A DNA stretch of 51,389 nt. Source: an uncultured Pseudomonadota bacterium (GTDB taxonomy: Bacteria; Pseudomonadota; Gammaproteobacteria; Methylococcales; Methylomonadaceae). The DNA is taken from the NCBI GenBank assembly GCA_903918375.1, contig CAIXED010000077.1, positions 1 through 51,389 of the forward strand. The letters are read 5' to 3'. Positions 29,245-39,700 of the stretch are shown here, one piece after another. Within the stretch, counting starts at the first letter, position 1. Every line of letters begins with the position of its first letter. The notes below the pieces were generated by a model, which saw only the letters and a list, made by a program, of their open reading frames with translations, was not told the DNA's origin and ran no database searches. A program made the translations under genes and the position numbers.

Positions 29245-29634
29245 TTATCCAAATACCAAACAACGATCAGCAGCAACCGTGGCTTCCAGCCATAACCCTA
29301 AGCCAGCAATCCGAAAGCCTTCGGCTAAATCATCATCTTGTTTGTGTTGGCGCTTGGCTTCGTCGCTGCATAACAAGCCACGACGTTGGGCGGCAGAAAT
29401 GCAAACCACTAAATCAATTTGATGTTGTTTGGCTAAGGCCGACCAGTTTTGGCTGATTTGCAATTCATCATCGGGCGGAGTGGCGTAGCGTAAGGCGTGG
29501 TAAATGCCATCTTTATAAAAGAACACTCGCAACACCTGATGCCCCGCTTCTAAAGCCGCTTGAATAAATCGATAAGCATCGATACCGGCTTGGCTGGCAT
29601 AGGGGGCGGCGTTAACCTGTACGGCATATTTCAT
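29245..29634 (-). CDS. tusD: DsrE/TusD-like sulfur-relay protein
   Basis: TusD is the sulfur-accepting member of the relay that feeds tRNA thiolation (or, as DsrE, dissimilatory sulfur metabolism). The 129-residue protein keeps the active cysteine at C78 (DLVVCISAAQRRGL), the same position as in E. coli TusD. It starts the unit tusD-tusC-birA-coaX. Confidence 0.82.
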   Translation of the reverse strand: MKYAVQVNAAPYASQAGIDAYRFIQAALEAGHQVLRVFFYKDGIYHALRYATPPDDELQISQNWSALAKQHQIDLVVCISAAQRRGLLCSDEAKRQHKQDDDLAEGFRIAGLGLWLEATVAADRCLVFG

Positions 29635-29749
29635 GGGACAGTAATATAATTGGCTAATAATGGGCTGGCGGCATTTTAATACGGCCTAGCCGCTTTGTCG
29701 CAACCGCATTCCCCATTGAACCATTACTTTCTGTGCTTGTCTTGCCTAC

Positions 29750-31204
29750 ATGAACTATAAATCCCTAACACTTGCTATTGGTCTTTGCCTGTTTTCTGCA
29801 CCGCAACTGGCTTTGGACATCGATAAAATTCAGCTGCCTGAAATGGGCGATTCGGCAGGTAGCTTAATTTCACCGGCTCAAGAAAAAGAACTGGGCGCGT
29901 CTTTTTTCCGCAATCTACATGCCCAAGCGGTGATTAACCAAGACTTGGAAATTCAGCAATATATTCAAGCGATTGGTCAGCAACTAGCCGCGAATAGCGA
30001 TACACCGACATCACCGTTTCATTTTTTTGTGGTGATGGACCCGAATATCAACGCTTTCGCTGGCCCCGGTGGTTACATTGGCGTGAATTCTGGATTAATT
30101 TTATTGACCGAAGCGGAAAGTGAATTAGCTTCGGTTATGGCTCACGAGATTGCCCACGTTACCCAACGTCATTTGTATCGTTTTATTGAAAAGGCCAGCA
30201 AGCTATCAATTCCAACTGTCGCAGCAACTTTGGCGGCGGTGTTGATTGGTACTCAATCACCAAATATGGCACAAGCGGCTTTAATGGCGGTGCAAGCCGG
30301 TAATCTGCAATTCCAAATCGACTTTACCCGTGAACATGAAAAAGAGGCGGATCGGGTTGGGATGCAAACTTTATCATTAGCCCATTATGACCCACGCAGT
30401 ATGCCGACGTTTTTTGAGCGTTTACAGCAGTCAACCCGCTTTTATGGCAAAGGGGTTCCAGAATTTTTGCGAACTCACCCGATGTCGGAAAATCGGGTAG
30501 CGGATACTCGTGGTCGTGCCGAGGTCTATCCATATCGCCAATATCCCGACACCTTGGGCTACGCCTTAACGAAAGCAAAAATTGCAGTGTTAACCGAAGC
30601 CGATAAGCGAGTAGTCACTCAGCATTTCACCGCATTAGAACAACAAGGCACCACTGAACAACGCGCGGTAGCTCGTTATGGTTTGGGTTTAATTCAATTG
30701 GAAACTTTGCAATACGATGCAGCTGCGGCGATTTTTCAACAATTGGCAGATCAATATCCACATCAACCGCAATATATAAGCGCCCTCGCCCGTACTTATT
30801 CGGAAAGCCGCAATTATGAAAAAGCGAATGCTTTATTTGCTAAGGCAGTGAATAGTTTTCCTAATAACGATGCGATCAAACTCGAATATACGCGCAGCTT
30901 GATGAAAAACAATCAAGCAGCTCAAGCCAAGCAAATGTTGCAGAGTTTGTCTGAAAATCAAAAAAACCAACCGCTATACTTTGAACTACTCGCGCAAATT
31001 TTTGCTGACCTCAAACAACCGGGCGAATCACATCGCTATACCGCCGAGTATTACTACGCAACCGGCCAAACCGAAGAAGCAATTATGCAAATTCGCCTAG
31101 GAAAACAAGAAAACGACCTCAGTTATCAGCTTCAGGCTATTCTTAACGAACGCTTAAATTTCTTTTTAAGTGAAGAAGCAGACCGAAAATTAGAGCGTCG
31201 ATAG
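29750..31204 (+). CDS. bepA: BepA-like periplasmic M48 metalloprotease with TPR repeats
   Basis: BepA assists or degrades outer-membrane proteins such as LptD at the BAM complex. The 484-residue protein has a signal peptide (cleavage near PQLA-LDID), the zinc motif HEIAH at residues 132-136, and the third zinc ligand E199 in EKEADRVGM. A C-terminal TPR region follows (from ~residue 290: RYGLGLIQLETLQYDAAAAI, then SALARTYSESRNYEKANALF). Size and layout match the BepA/YfgC family. Confidence 0.88.
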   Translation: MNYKSLTLAIGLCLFSAPQLALDIDKIQLPEMGDSAGSLISPAQEKELGASFFRNLHAQAVINQDLEIQQYIQAIGQQLAANSDTPTSPFHFFVVMDPNINAFAGPGGYIGVNSGLILLTEAESELASVMAHEIAHVTQRHLYRFIEKASKLSIPTVAATLAAVLIGTQSPNMAQAALMAVQAGNLQFQIDFTREHEKEADRVGMQTLSLAHYDPRSMPTFFERLQQSTRFYGKGVPEFLRTHPMSENRVADTRGRAEVYPYRQYPDTLGYALTKAKIAVLTEADKRVVTQHFTALEQQGTTEQRAVARYGLGLIQLETLQYDAAAAIFQQLADQYPHQPQYISALARTYSESRNYEKANALFAKAVNSFPNNDAIKLEYTRSLMKNNQAAQAKQMLQSLSENQKNQPLYFELLAQIFADLKQPGESHRYTAEYYYATGQTEEAIMQIRLGKQENDLSYQLQAILNERLNFFLSEEADRKLERR

Positions 31205-31482
31205 CGAATTAGCCAAAACTAATACTTTGTAACAGATTGTTTTTAAAGGCCGATAATTTCGACTAAAAACTATTTATTAAAAAGGGGATTTTTTAATAGA
31301 CACTGTTTTTATTTTTCACTAAACTTCGCGCCACCTTGACGGAGCTAATCACTTCAGAGGATCGTTTTTAGGGGGAGGAAAGCGGCCTGTAATCAAGGCT
31401 TACAATAACAACAATAAGGTAACGCACCACTAAACTGCTGTTATGGCAGGCGTCCAATACAATAAAAACAAAAACCGGACGG

Positions 31483-31506
31483 GCCCGCTTTATGCGGGCT
31501 TTTTAT
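31483..31506 (+). terminator. Intrinsic terminator upstream of rpoZ
   Basis: GCCCGC (31483-31488), loop TTTAT, GCGGGC (31494-31499), then a T-rich run. It ends either a long bepA transcript or a small RNA. Confidence 0.9.
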
Positions 31507-31526
31507 TGCCTATTGTTTCTGTCAAA

Positions 31527-31555
31527 TTGGCTAGAGAGTCAATTTGTCATATAAT
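31527..31555 (+). promoter_or_regulatory. Sigma-70 promoter of rpoZ-spoT
   Basis: TTGGCT (31527-31532) and TATAAT (31550-31555) are separated by exactly 17 bases, about 100 bases before the rpoZ ATG and just after the terminator. This is a near-ideal housekeeping promoter. Confidence 0.8.
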
Positions 31556-31655
31556 TCAACGCCCCGCACTTTAACAAAACTAAAACCTGACTCAGGTTAG
31601 CTAAAGTGTCGGCTGCAATTCAGACATTGTTCACCCCAAAATCAAAAGGCTTATC

Positions 31656-31895
31656 ATGGCGCGCGTTACCGTTGAAGATTGTTTAGAAAATATTGAAAAC
31701 CGTTTCAAACTGGTTTTATTGGCCAGTAAAAGAGCTCGGCAGTTAGAAAAAGGCGCTGACGAATTTGTTCCACGCGGCAAAGACAAAGATACCGTTGTTG
31801 CATTGCGCGAAATTGCAGCGGGATTTGTTACTGAAGACAATGTTGACCTTCTACACAGAGTTGGTCATATTTCTGAAACTCAATTAGACATCTAA
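31656..31895 (+). CDS. rpoZ: RNA polymerase omega subunit
   Basis: The 79-residue omega subunit helps assemble RNA polymerase and contributes to the ppGpp site. The start [20 protein letters not shown] and the segment [15 protein letters not shown] are diagnostic. It precedes spoT by 8 bases, the usual gammaproteobacterial order; gmk, often just upstream, is absent here. Confidence 0.97.
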   Translation: MARVTVEDCLENIENRFKLVLLASKRARQLEKGADEFVPRGKDKDTVVALREIAAGFVTEDNVDLLHRVGHISETQLDI

Positions 31896-31903
31896 GCTAC
31901 TGC

Positions 31904-34081
31904 ATGTCAGAGATAGCCGACTCCCCTGCCATAACCAACGTAGAGCTTCCTGAAGAAAAACTTCTAAAACAACTCTGCGATATTTTGCACGGCTATCTCG
32001 ATGAGAATCAGATCAATGCGGTGATTCGCGCTTATCATTTAAGCGCCGCCGCTCACAGCGGACAGTTCCGTAAAAGTGGCGAAGCTTATATTTGCCACCC
32101 TGTTTCAGTGGCGATTATCTTGGCATCAATGCACATGGATGCCCACGGCATCATGGCCGCGATTCTCCACGATGTCATCGAAGATACCTCAATCAGCAAA
32201 GAAGAATTAAGCGCCGAATTTGGCCCTGAAGTCGCTGACTTGGTTGATGGCGTCACCAAATTATCAAAAATCGACAGCCGCTCTCGAGCTGAAGCGCAAG
32301 CCGAAAATGTTCGCAAAATGTTTTTGGCAATGGCTAAAGACTTGCGAGTCATCATCGTCAAACTGGCTGATCGTTTACACAATATGCAAACCATGGGCAG
32401 TATGCCCAGCGATAAAAAACGCCGGATTGCCAAAGAAACGTTAGAAATTTACGCACCGATTGCCAATCGCCTTGGCATGAATGAAATACGGCATCAACTA
32501 GAAGCACTCGGCTTCAAAGCTTTATACCCAAACCGCTACGCAGCACTGAGTAGTGCTGTCAAAAAATCACGCGGCAATCGCAAAGAAATCGTTGATACCA
32601 TCCAAAGCACCATCCAAAACCGTGTCATCGAAATGGGCATGGACTGCACTTTGACCGGTAGAGAAAAAAACGTCGCCAGCATTTATCACAAAATGGTGAC
32701 CAAAAAAATCTCCTTTAGCGATGTGTTTGATGTCTATGCCTTCCGTATTTATTGCCACAACGTTGATGACTGCTACCGCGCTTTAGGTTGCGTACACAAT
32801 TTATTCAAACCAATTCCCGGTCGTTTTAAAGATTACATCGCCTTGCCAAAAGCCAATGGCTATCAATCTTTGCATACGATTTTGATTGGCCCCTATGGCG
32901 TACCGATTGAAATCCAAATCCGCACCCAAGAAATGCACCGAATGTCGGAATCAGGGATTGCCGCCCATTGGCTGTACAAATCTGACAAAGATAAAAGCGA
33001 AACCATCCGCGCCCGCGCTAATGAATGGCTACGCGACCTACTGGAAATCCAAAAATCTGCTGGTGACTCACTGGAATTTATCGACAATCTAAAAGTCGAT
33101 CTTTTCCCGCAAGAAGTATTTGTCTTCACCCCAAAAGGCAAAATCATCAAACTGCCGCGCGGTGCCACTATCGTCGATTTTGCCTACATGGTGCACACCG
33201 ATGTAGGCAACGCTTGTATCTCAGCACGAATTGACAAGAAACTGGTACCACTGCAAACCAAGCTTGAAAACGGCATGACCATTGAAGTGATTACCGCCGC
33301 TTGGGCTAGACCGAATCCGCTATGGCTAAACTACATCACCACCGCCAAAGCCCGCAGTTGTATTCGCGCCTATCTGAAAAACTTCAAGCAACAAGAAGCG
33401 ATTAACCTCGGCCGCCGCTTGTTGGAAAAAGAACTGCAAAGCATCAACATCCAACTCGACCAAGTTGATAACCAACGCATTCTGCAAGTGTTACAGGTTT
33501 TGAAAAAACCATCGCTTAACGAATTATTAGAAGACATTGGCCTTGGCAACAAAATGCCATTCCTAGTCGCCAAACACATTGCTCAAACCGATACTAATGG
33601 CGGCGTCAAACTCGACGACCATCCACCTAAAGCTAATACCCCATTAGTAATTAAAGGCACCGAAGGCATCGTCGTTAGCTTGGCGAAATGCTGCCGACCG
33701 ATTCCTGGCGATCCGATTATCGGCTTCTTCAACCCTGGCAAAGGCATCGTGGTTCATCATCACGAATGCCGAAACAGCAGCGAAGTTCGCAAAAAACAAA
33801 CCAGCTGGCTGGATGTCGAATGGTGCTCAGAAGTGATTGGTGAATTTTCATCAGAAATTCGCATCGAGCTACTCAACCAACGCGGTTCATTAGCCACCAT
33901 TGCCTCGACTATTTCCAGCATGGATTCCAATATCGAAAACATTACCGTCGTCAGCCAAGACGACCGTGTTTCGGTGGATTTACTCACATTAGCGGTTCGT
34001 GACCGAGTTCACTTGGCCAGCATTATTCGTAAACTGAAAAAACTTTCGATTGTTTTAAAAATTACTCGTTTAAAGGCATAA
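31904..34081 (+). CDS. spoT: Bifunctional (p)ppGpp synthetase/hydrolase SpoT
   Basis: SpoT makes and degrades (p)ppGpp. The 725-residue protein has the HD hydrolase domain ([22 protein letters not shown]) and the synthetase domain with the RXKD motif [19 protein letters not shown], the form found in bifunctional enzymes rather than RelA. The TGS domain follows ([20 protein letters not shown]), then the zinc-finger-like segment with CCRPIPGD, and a C-terminal ACT domain ([20 protein letters not shown]). The intact HD motif indicates hydrolase activity is kept. Confidence 0.96.
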   Translation: MSEIADSPAITNVELPEEKLLKQLCDILHGYLDENQINAVIRAYHLSAAAHSGQFRKSGEAYICHPVSVAIILASMHMDAHGIMAAILHDVIEDTSISKEELSAEFGPEVADLVDGVTKLSKIDSRSRAEAQAENVRKMFLAMAKDLRVIIVKLADRLHNMQTMGSMPSDKKRRIAKETLEIYAPIANRLGMNEIRHQLEALGFKALYPNRYAALSSAVKKSRGNRKEIVDTIQSTIQNRVIEMGMDCTLTGREKNVASIYHKMVTKKISFSDVFDVYAFRIYCHNVDDCYRALGCVHNLFKPIPGRFKDYIALPKANGYQSLHTILIGPYGVPIEIQIRTQEMHRMSESGIAAHWLYKSDKDKSETIRARANEWLRDLLEIQKSAGDSLEFIDNLKVDLFPQEVFVFTPKGKIIKLPRGATIVDFAYMVHTDVGNACISARIDKKLVPLQTKLENGMTIEVITAAWARPNPLWLNYITTAKARSCIRAYLKNFKQQEAINLGRRLLEKELQSINIQLDQVDNQRILQVLQVLKKPSLNELLEDIGLGNKMPFLVAKHIAQTDTNGGVKLDDHPPKANTPLVIKGTEGIVVSLAKCCRPIPGDPIIGFFNPGKGIVVHHHECRNSSEVRKKQTSWLDVEWCSEVIGEFSSEIRIELLNQRGSLATIASTISSMDSNIENITVVSQDDRVSVDLLTLAVRDRVHLASIIRKLKKLSIVLKITRLKA

Positions 34082-34082
34082 C

Positions 34083-34469
34083 ATGAGCAAACAAATTATC
34101 TCTACCCCACTCGCTCCAGCAGCAATTGGCACTTATTCACAAGCGGTTAAAGTCGATAACACAGTGTATTTATCTGGCCAAATTGCCCTCGACCCAGACA
34201 CTATGCAAGTAGTTGAAGGCGACATCAGCGTGCAAATCCGTCGGGTATTTGACAATTTAAAAGCAGTTGCCGAAGCAGCTGGCGGTGATTTTTCTGACAT
34301 CGTTAAGCTCAACGTATTTTTAACTGACTTAGGCCACTTCCCTATCGTCAACGAAATCATGGCCGAATACTTCCAACAACCTTACCCTGCCCGCGCTGCG
34401 GTTGGCGTTGCCGCCCTGCCGCGTGCGGTGGGTGTCGAAATGGATGGCGTGATGGTGTTAACAAAATAA
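34083..34469 (+). CDS. ridA: RidA enamine/imine deaminase
   Basis: RidA hydrolyses reactive 2-aminoacrylate and related imines from PLP enzymes. The 128-residue protein has the signatures [24 protein letters not shown] and the catalytic arginine R104 in [14 protein letters not shown]. It lies 1 base after spoT; in E. coli trmH occupies this place between spoT and recG. Confidence 0.94.
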   Translation: MSKQIISTPLAPAAIGTYSQAVKVDNTVYLSGQIALDPDTMQVVEGDISVQIRRVFDNLKAVAEAAGGDFSDIVKLNVFLTDLGHFPIVNEIMAEYFQQPYPARAAVGVAALPRAVGVEMDGVMVLTK

Positions 34470-34480
34470 GCCGCTGAGCC

Positions 34481-36571
34481 ATGAGTGTTAGCGAACCGCT
34501 GCAATTACCTGTTACTCATTTATCAGGCATCGGTTCGCAATCCGCCAGCCGCCTAGAAAAACTAGGCATTCATACCCTACAAGATTTACTGTTCCACCTC
34601 CCGCTTCGCTACCAAGATCGCAGTCGCGTTACCCCGATTAGCCAATTAGTAGTCGGCAGCTCGGCCTTAGTCTGTGGCAAAGTTGAATTTATCGACAGCA
34701 TCCAACGCGGTCGCGCCAGTGTGATTTGCCGGATTGCTGATGAAAGCGGCAGTTTATCGCTACGATTTTTCCACTTTTCCGTGCAACAAGCGCAAAGCTT
34801 AAAACCGGGCACCTTAGTCGGCTGTTATGGCGAAATTCGCTATGGCTATGCCGGATTGGAAATGGCGCATCCCGACTACAAACTGATTCAATCTCCCGAA
34901 CAACTCACCGAAGCCACCCTCACCCCGATTTACCCCTTAACCGAAGGCCTACCTCAAACCACTTTACGCAAAGCCATCAAGCAAGCTCTAAGCTTATGTT
35001 TAGACAAGGCCAACGTCACCGACTGGCTACCGGCCAGCTTGCTACAAAAACACCGCTACCCCTCGTTAAACGAAGCACTCAGCACCCTGCACAACCCACC
35101 CGCGCATTTATCCGCTGACAATTTCAGCTCTGGCAATTTACCGGCCTTAAAACGCTTAGCCTTTGAAGAATTACTGGCCCACCATTTAGCTTTATTACAA
35201 GGCAAACTGCATTACAAAGTTTGGCAAGCGCCAGCGTTTAAGCTAAACCCCGTCATCAAACAACAATTTATAGCCAACCTGCCGTTTCAACTCACCAACG
35301 CCCAACAGCGTGTATTGATTGAAATCGAAGCCGACTGCGCTCAAGCCCAACCGATGTTGCGGCTAGTGCAAGGCGATGTTGGCTCAGGTAAAACCGTGGT
35401 CGCAGCAATCACCGCCTTAACCGCAATCCACAACGGCTTTCAAGTCGCGGTAATGGCACCGACCGAATTATTAGCCGAACAACATTTCCGCAATTTCAGC
35501 GCTTGGTTTGCCGACAGCACCATCAAAGTCGCCTTTCTCAGCGGCCAAATCAAAGGCAAAACCCGCCAAGCGACTTTAGAAAGCTTAGCCGATGGCAGCG
35601 CTGGCATCGTGATTGGCACCCACGCCCTGTTTCAAGACAGCGTGCAATTTCAAAATCTCGGCTTAATTATCATTGACGAACAACACCGCTTCGGCGTCCA
35701 CCAACGCCAAGCCCTGCGCGAAAAAGGCCAACTCAACGGCTTACGCCCGCACCAATTAATCATGACCGCCACGCCAATTCCTCGCACTTTGGCGATGTTG
35801 AATTACTCGGATTTAGATATTTCGATCATTGACGAACTACCACCTGGCCGCAAAGCCGTCGTCACCAGCGTCATCAGCAGCGAACGCCGCCCAGAAGTGA
35901 TCGCCAAACTGGCAAACTGGGCCGCAGAAGGCAAACAAGCCTACTGGGTCTGCACCCTGATTGAAGAATCGGAAGTTTTACAATGTGAAGCCGCCGAAAA
36001 AACCGCTGCCTTTTTAGCCGAAGCCCTGCCTAGTGTCCGAGTTGGCTTAGTGCATGGCCGAATGAAAGCCAGTGAAAAAGACGCAGTGATGCAAGCCTTT
36101 AAAAATCAACAAGCGGATTTGCTAGTCGCCACCACGGTGATTGAAGTGGGCGTGGATGTCCCCAATGCTAATTTAATGGTAATCGAAAACCCCGAACGCC
36201 TTGGATTATCGCAACTGCATCAATTACGCGGTCGAGTCGGACGCGGTAGCCAAGACAGTTACTGCCTACTGCTTTACCAAACCCCGTTGTCACAATTTGG
36301 CAAACAACGGCTGGCGATTTTGAAAGAAAGTAACGACGGCTTCGTGATTGCCGAAAAAGACCTCGAACTACGCGGCCCCGGCGAAGTCATGGGCACTCGC
36401 CAAACCGGTCAACTGCAATTCAAAATCGCCGACCTTGAACGCGATACCGGCGTATTGGATTTAATCTCAGACGCCGCCCAACAGCTCTATCAACAGCATC
36501 CTGAAAATATCAAACCGTTAATTGAGCGCTGGATAGGCAATACTAAGCATGGGTATCAGGAAATTGCTTAG
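34481..36571 (+). CDS. recG: ATP-dependent DNA helicase RecG
   Basis: RecG remodels stalled forks and branched DNA. The 696-residue protein has the N-terminal wedge/OB domain (HLPLRYQDRSRVTPI), Walker A GDVGSGKT at residues 298-305, the DEQH box at 399-402, motif III TATPIPRTLAM, and the RecG-specific C-terminal region (RQTGQLQFKIADL). It is the last gene of rpoZ-spoT-ridA-recG. The accessory region begins right after it. Confidence 0.97.
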   Translation: MSVSEPLQLPVTHLSGIGSQSASRLEKLGIHTLQDLLFHLPLRYQDRSRVTPISQLVVGSSALVCGKVEFIDSIQRGRASVICRIADESGSLSLRFFHFSVQQAQSLKPGTLVGCYGEIRYGYAGLEMAHPDYKLIQSPEQLTEATLTPIYPLTEGLPQTTLRKAIKQALSLCLDKANVTDWLPASLLQKHRYPSLNEALSTLHNPPAHLSADNFSSGNLPALKRLAFEELLAHHLALLQGKLHYKVWQAPAFKLNPVIKQQFIANLPFQLTNAQQRVLIEIEADCAQAQPMLRLVQGDVGSGKTVVAAITALTAIHNGFQVAVMAPTELLAEQHFRNFSAWFADSTIKVAFLSGQIKGKTRQATLESLADGSAGIVIGTHALFQDSVQFQNLGLIIIDEQHRFGVHQRQALREKGQLNGLRPHQLIMTATPIPRTLAMLNYSDLDISIIDELPPGRKAVVTSVISSERRPEVIAKLANWAAEGKQAYWVCTLIEESEVLQCEAAEKTAAFLAEALPSVRVGLVHGRMKASEKDAVMQAFKNQQADLLVATTVIEVGVDVPNANLMVIENPERLGLSQLHQLRGRVGRGSQDSYCLLLYQTPLSQFGKQRLAILKESNDGFVIAEKDLELRGPGEVMGTRQTGQLQFKIADLERDTGVLDLISDAAQQLYQQHPENIKPLIERWIGNTKHGYQEIA

Positions 36572-36669
36572 TGATTTGAAAACAACCTTAATGGCGGGGC
36601 AGTCTGCCGCGAACTTGTCTCAACGCTAAATTCTCAGTATCAGGGAATTTCCGCGCTCAAGAGCAAATA

Positions 36670-36693
36670 GTTGCGGCGAATCAGCACCGCAAC
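36670..36693. repeat. Hairpin between recG and the convergent helicase gene
   Basis: GTTGCGG (36670-36676) and CCGCAAC (36687-36693) form a 7-bp stem with a 10-base loop between two convergent genes. No T-run follows, so a terminator role is uncertain. The rest of 36572-36742 shows nothing. Confidence 0.3.
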
Positions 36694-36742
36694 GCATATC
36701 AGGCCTAATTTTCTGCCAAAGTTCAAACAGGGAATGGCCAAG

Positions 36743-39700
36743 TTAGATTCTGTCAGCCCCCAACGACAAATCTGCATTTTCCTGTCGCTGCAGCATCATT
36801 CGCTCCAAAAAGTCATCTTGCGAAATGCGAGGCAATGCCTCACGGTGTGCAGCCATAAAATGACGCAAGCCACCCCACAACTCAGCATCACCGATCATGA
36901 AAAACCTATGCTGCGCGCGGGTAAGCGCGACATTTAGCAGATTCGGCTTTGCCGCAGCCCAAGCGGCAGCTCCTTGCGTTCGCTCATCACAACCAAGCAC
37001 CATCCAAACGATGCTCTCTTCTTTGCCCTGAAATGTATGGACAGTACCGATCCGTGCTTTCGTCCATTGCTGCAACACGGATTCTTTAGGTAAAGCAACT
37101 TCGCCAGCGGATATCAGGTGTGTCCAGTTATCAGGTTTGGAAATACAACTGATCAACTCATCCTTGATTCGTTTGAATGGCGAGATGATATAGATAGGCG
37201 GCAACGACCCAGTCTGCTGGAAAAAAACGGCCAGAGCTTTATGAACAAGATCGATTTGTATCTGCACAGCTTGCTTGCTATGAACGGTTCCCGGCAAATG
37301 AACCCAGGCACTTAATCCTAAATCGTAACTGTCTGCAGGTGGATGGCATTTGTTGCGATCATAGAAAACCATCTTCCCCTCGTAGGCAATTTCATTCGCG
37401 ATGGAAAACATAGGCTCAACGCAACGCCGATGCACCCTCAATGGACTACCTATCCATTGTTTGTCTTTACTAGAACCAATCCAAGTACCTAGAGGATTGG
37501 CAGCATCTGCCAGATTCTGTACCGAAACATGGTGAGGAGCAACATCCATATTAGTCGGTAACGCTGAAGCTGTAGCCAATGCGTCAATCAATTTTATAGG
37601 CACCGTAAATACGGGTTCAATTTGTAAAGGGTCACCAACCACAACAGCTCGTTTGGCTCTCCACAGTGCACCGACTGCAGCCTGAGGCACAGCTTGACCA
37701 GCCTCATCAATAAATAGCCAGCCAAGAGCATTGGCCCCCAGGTCGCCAAACTGGCTTGCAAAGGAAGCGAAGGTAGTTGACACTACCGGAACTACCATAA
37801 ACAAGCTTTGCCAGATTGCCAGCGCATGTCGAGCTTCATGCGGACGCTTACCAGATAACAATTGGCAGAGAGCTACGACGTTGCCACCGAATCGCCCCCC
37901 GCTTTTGAGTACCTCCGCCAACCAAGACTCCTGGAGTTGAAGCGCAGCCGCGAAAAGTTCGGATCGCTTCTCGTTAAGTGTTTCGTGTTGCCAAATACCA
38001 TTAATTTGCCAGCGCTCGTGTTCGAGGTGGTCCAAATCCGTCGGGCAGGCGGCTTTCGGGAAATCTTTAGAAAGCTGAGCGAGAATCTTCTGTTTGTCTT
38101 CCCAGTCTGCTCTTCGATTTTCCAATTCCTTAGTCGCTAAGCTTAGTGCAGCCATCGAGCGCTCTTCTAATTTTTGTTTGGCTCGTCGAGGTTCCTCAAT
38201 TTCATACTTCCTTCGCAACCACACCCCTTGGTCGCGACGATTAACTTCCAACTTGCTCCGGTAATCCTTATAGGCAGGATTTTTCATTAACCGCGCCAAC
38301 CATCCTGGGTGTTCCTTTTCAAGGACTTTCTCTTCCGAACTGAGTAACTCCAGCTGGATATTGCAAAGCCTCCATTCCTCGTCAGCTACTTTGAAATCTT
38401 CTTGGGCAGTATCAAGAGCTTGCTGCGTAGCGCGGAATTTATTGGTTGCGATCAGCGTATAGGTGGCAAGTGTGTGCCCCTGCAAGTCTTCTTGCAACTT
38501 AGCAAAATAACCCAACTGTTGAAGCAATACCTTAAAAGCATTATCGGCTTTCAAGAACGCCTGTCTTGCCTCCTTGTAATCGAGGCCCTTGTACTCATTG
38601 CGCCAGGTCCATAGCGAATGATGTTGCGTTGGATCGAACCCCTTTGGTGCTTTCTCCGGTGGCTTTGCACCATCAAATCTAATCCGATCTACAAATGCCG
38701 TTCTATTTGTTTTGTTTCCCAATGCACAGGAAATTAGCCCCCAGGGCTGGTCGTCGATGGCAAGTTTGTCGTATTCACCTTTGATATTTCGAGCTGCGAT
38801 GTTGTGGGCTATCTGTTGAAGGTAGTGAGCCTTCGCTCTGCCATCCTTGTCTCGCCACGCTTGTCCCGGTTTTCCCAGAGATTTCGACTTTGGGAGATCT
38901 CGCGAAATATTTTCAACAGCTGCATTGTTGGACGAGGCTACCACCATCTCAAAGCCAGTCAGGTCATCTCTTAATAGAGCGATTACGCATGAGTTATCAC
39001 CCCCAGCAAACTTGACATTGACCGAATCGGGCAAAAACGCGTCGCCAGAAGACTCGTATTTTGCCAATACCCTAGCGCGCCGCACGATGTTCTCGGCAAA
39101 GATATCACGCAGTAGTGTTGTTTTGCCTGTGCCAGGCGGACCGTTGACTGAAAACACACCGGACGTTTTTAAATTTTCAAAGGCACTATTAATGGCGAAC
39201 TGTTGCATCAAGCTCATTGCATGATCCGGTGGATCAAACCAGTGCCCAGCAATAAGGCGGTCTGGCCACAACTCATGTGCAATCTTTTGTCTCCCTAACG
39301 ATTGGTAGAGATCTACACGATCAGAATCGGCTACCGGAGTCAGATAGGCCTCAAGAACAGGGCAGACCTTGCCACTTTCTAAAGACTCAATAGCACGAGC
39401 AATGTCCTGAGCATAAAAACTATTCAGAATGTCAATTTCACTATCTTCTATTGCTGTCCCATCCTCCTCATCTTCTGTGGCAACTGCGCTGTCCTTTGGT
39501 GATTGATTAGCTGCCTTAACGGCTGTTTCTTTCTTTTTGTTCTCGACACTTTTTGCGCGGATAACAAGTACCGGAGAATCGGAACGACTGGATTCGGGCA
39601 AATAGCTTGCCCAGCCATAGAAAATATTGAGAAGCTCAGTCAGATCGGCACCAGTCAATGGCAGCGAGACAGCAGCCTGGGTACTATCGCCAGTTTGAAT

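Larger units (their letters stand above)
31205..31655 (+). other. Intergenic region with orphan terminator; possible small RNA
   Basis: These 451 bases between bepA and rpoZ have no credible coding frame. They end with an intrinsic terminator (31483-31506) about 280 bases from the bepA stop, then the rpoZ promoter. The stretch ~31320-31480 holds several GGA triplets (for example GGGGGAGGAA at 31371-31380). An independent small transcript is possible, but I identified no promoter for it, and it matches no RNA family I know. Confidence 0.4.

Noticed and set aside
31205-31510. RNase P RNA or another known structural RNA, because of GGGGGAGGAAAG.
   Set aside because: Only a short purine-rich piece resembles RNase P RNA; the other conserved segments are missing.
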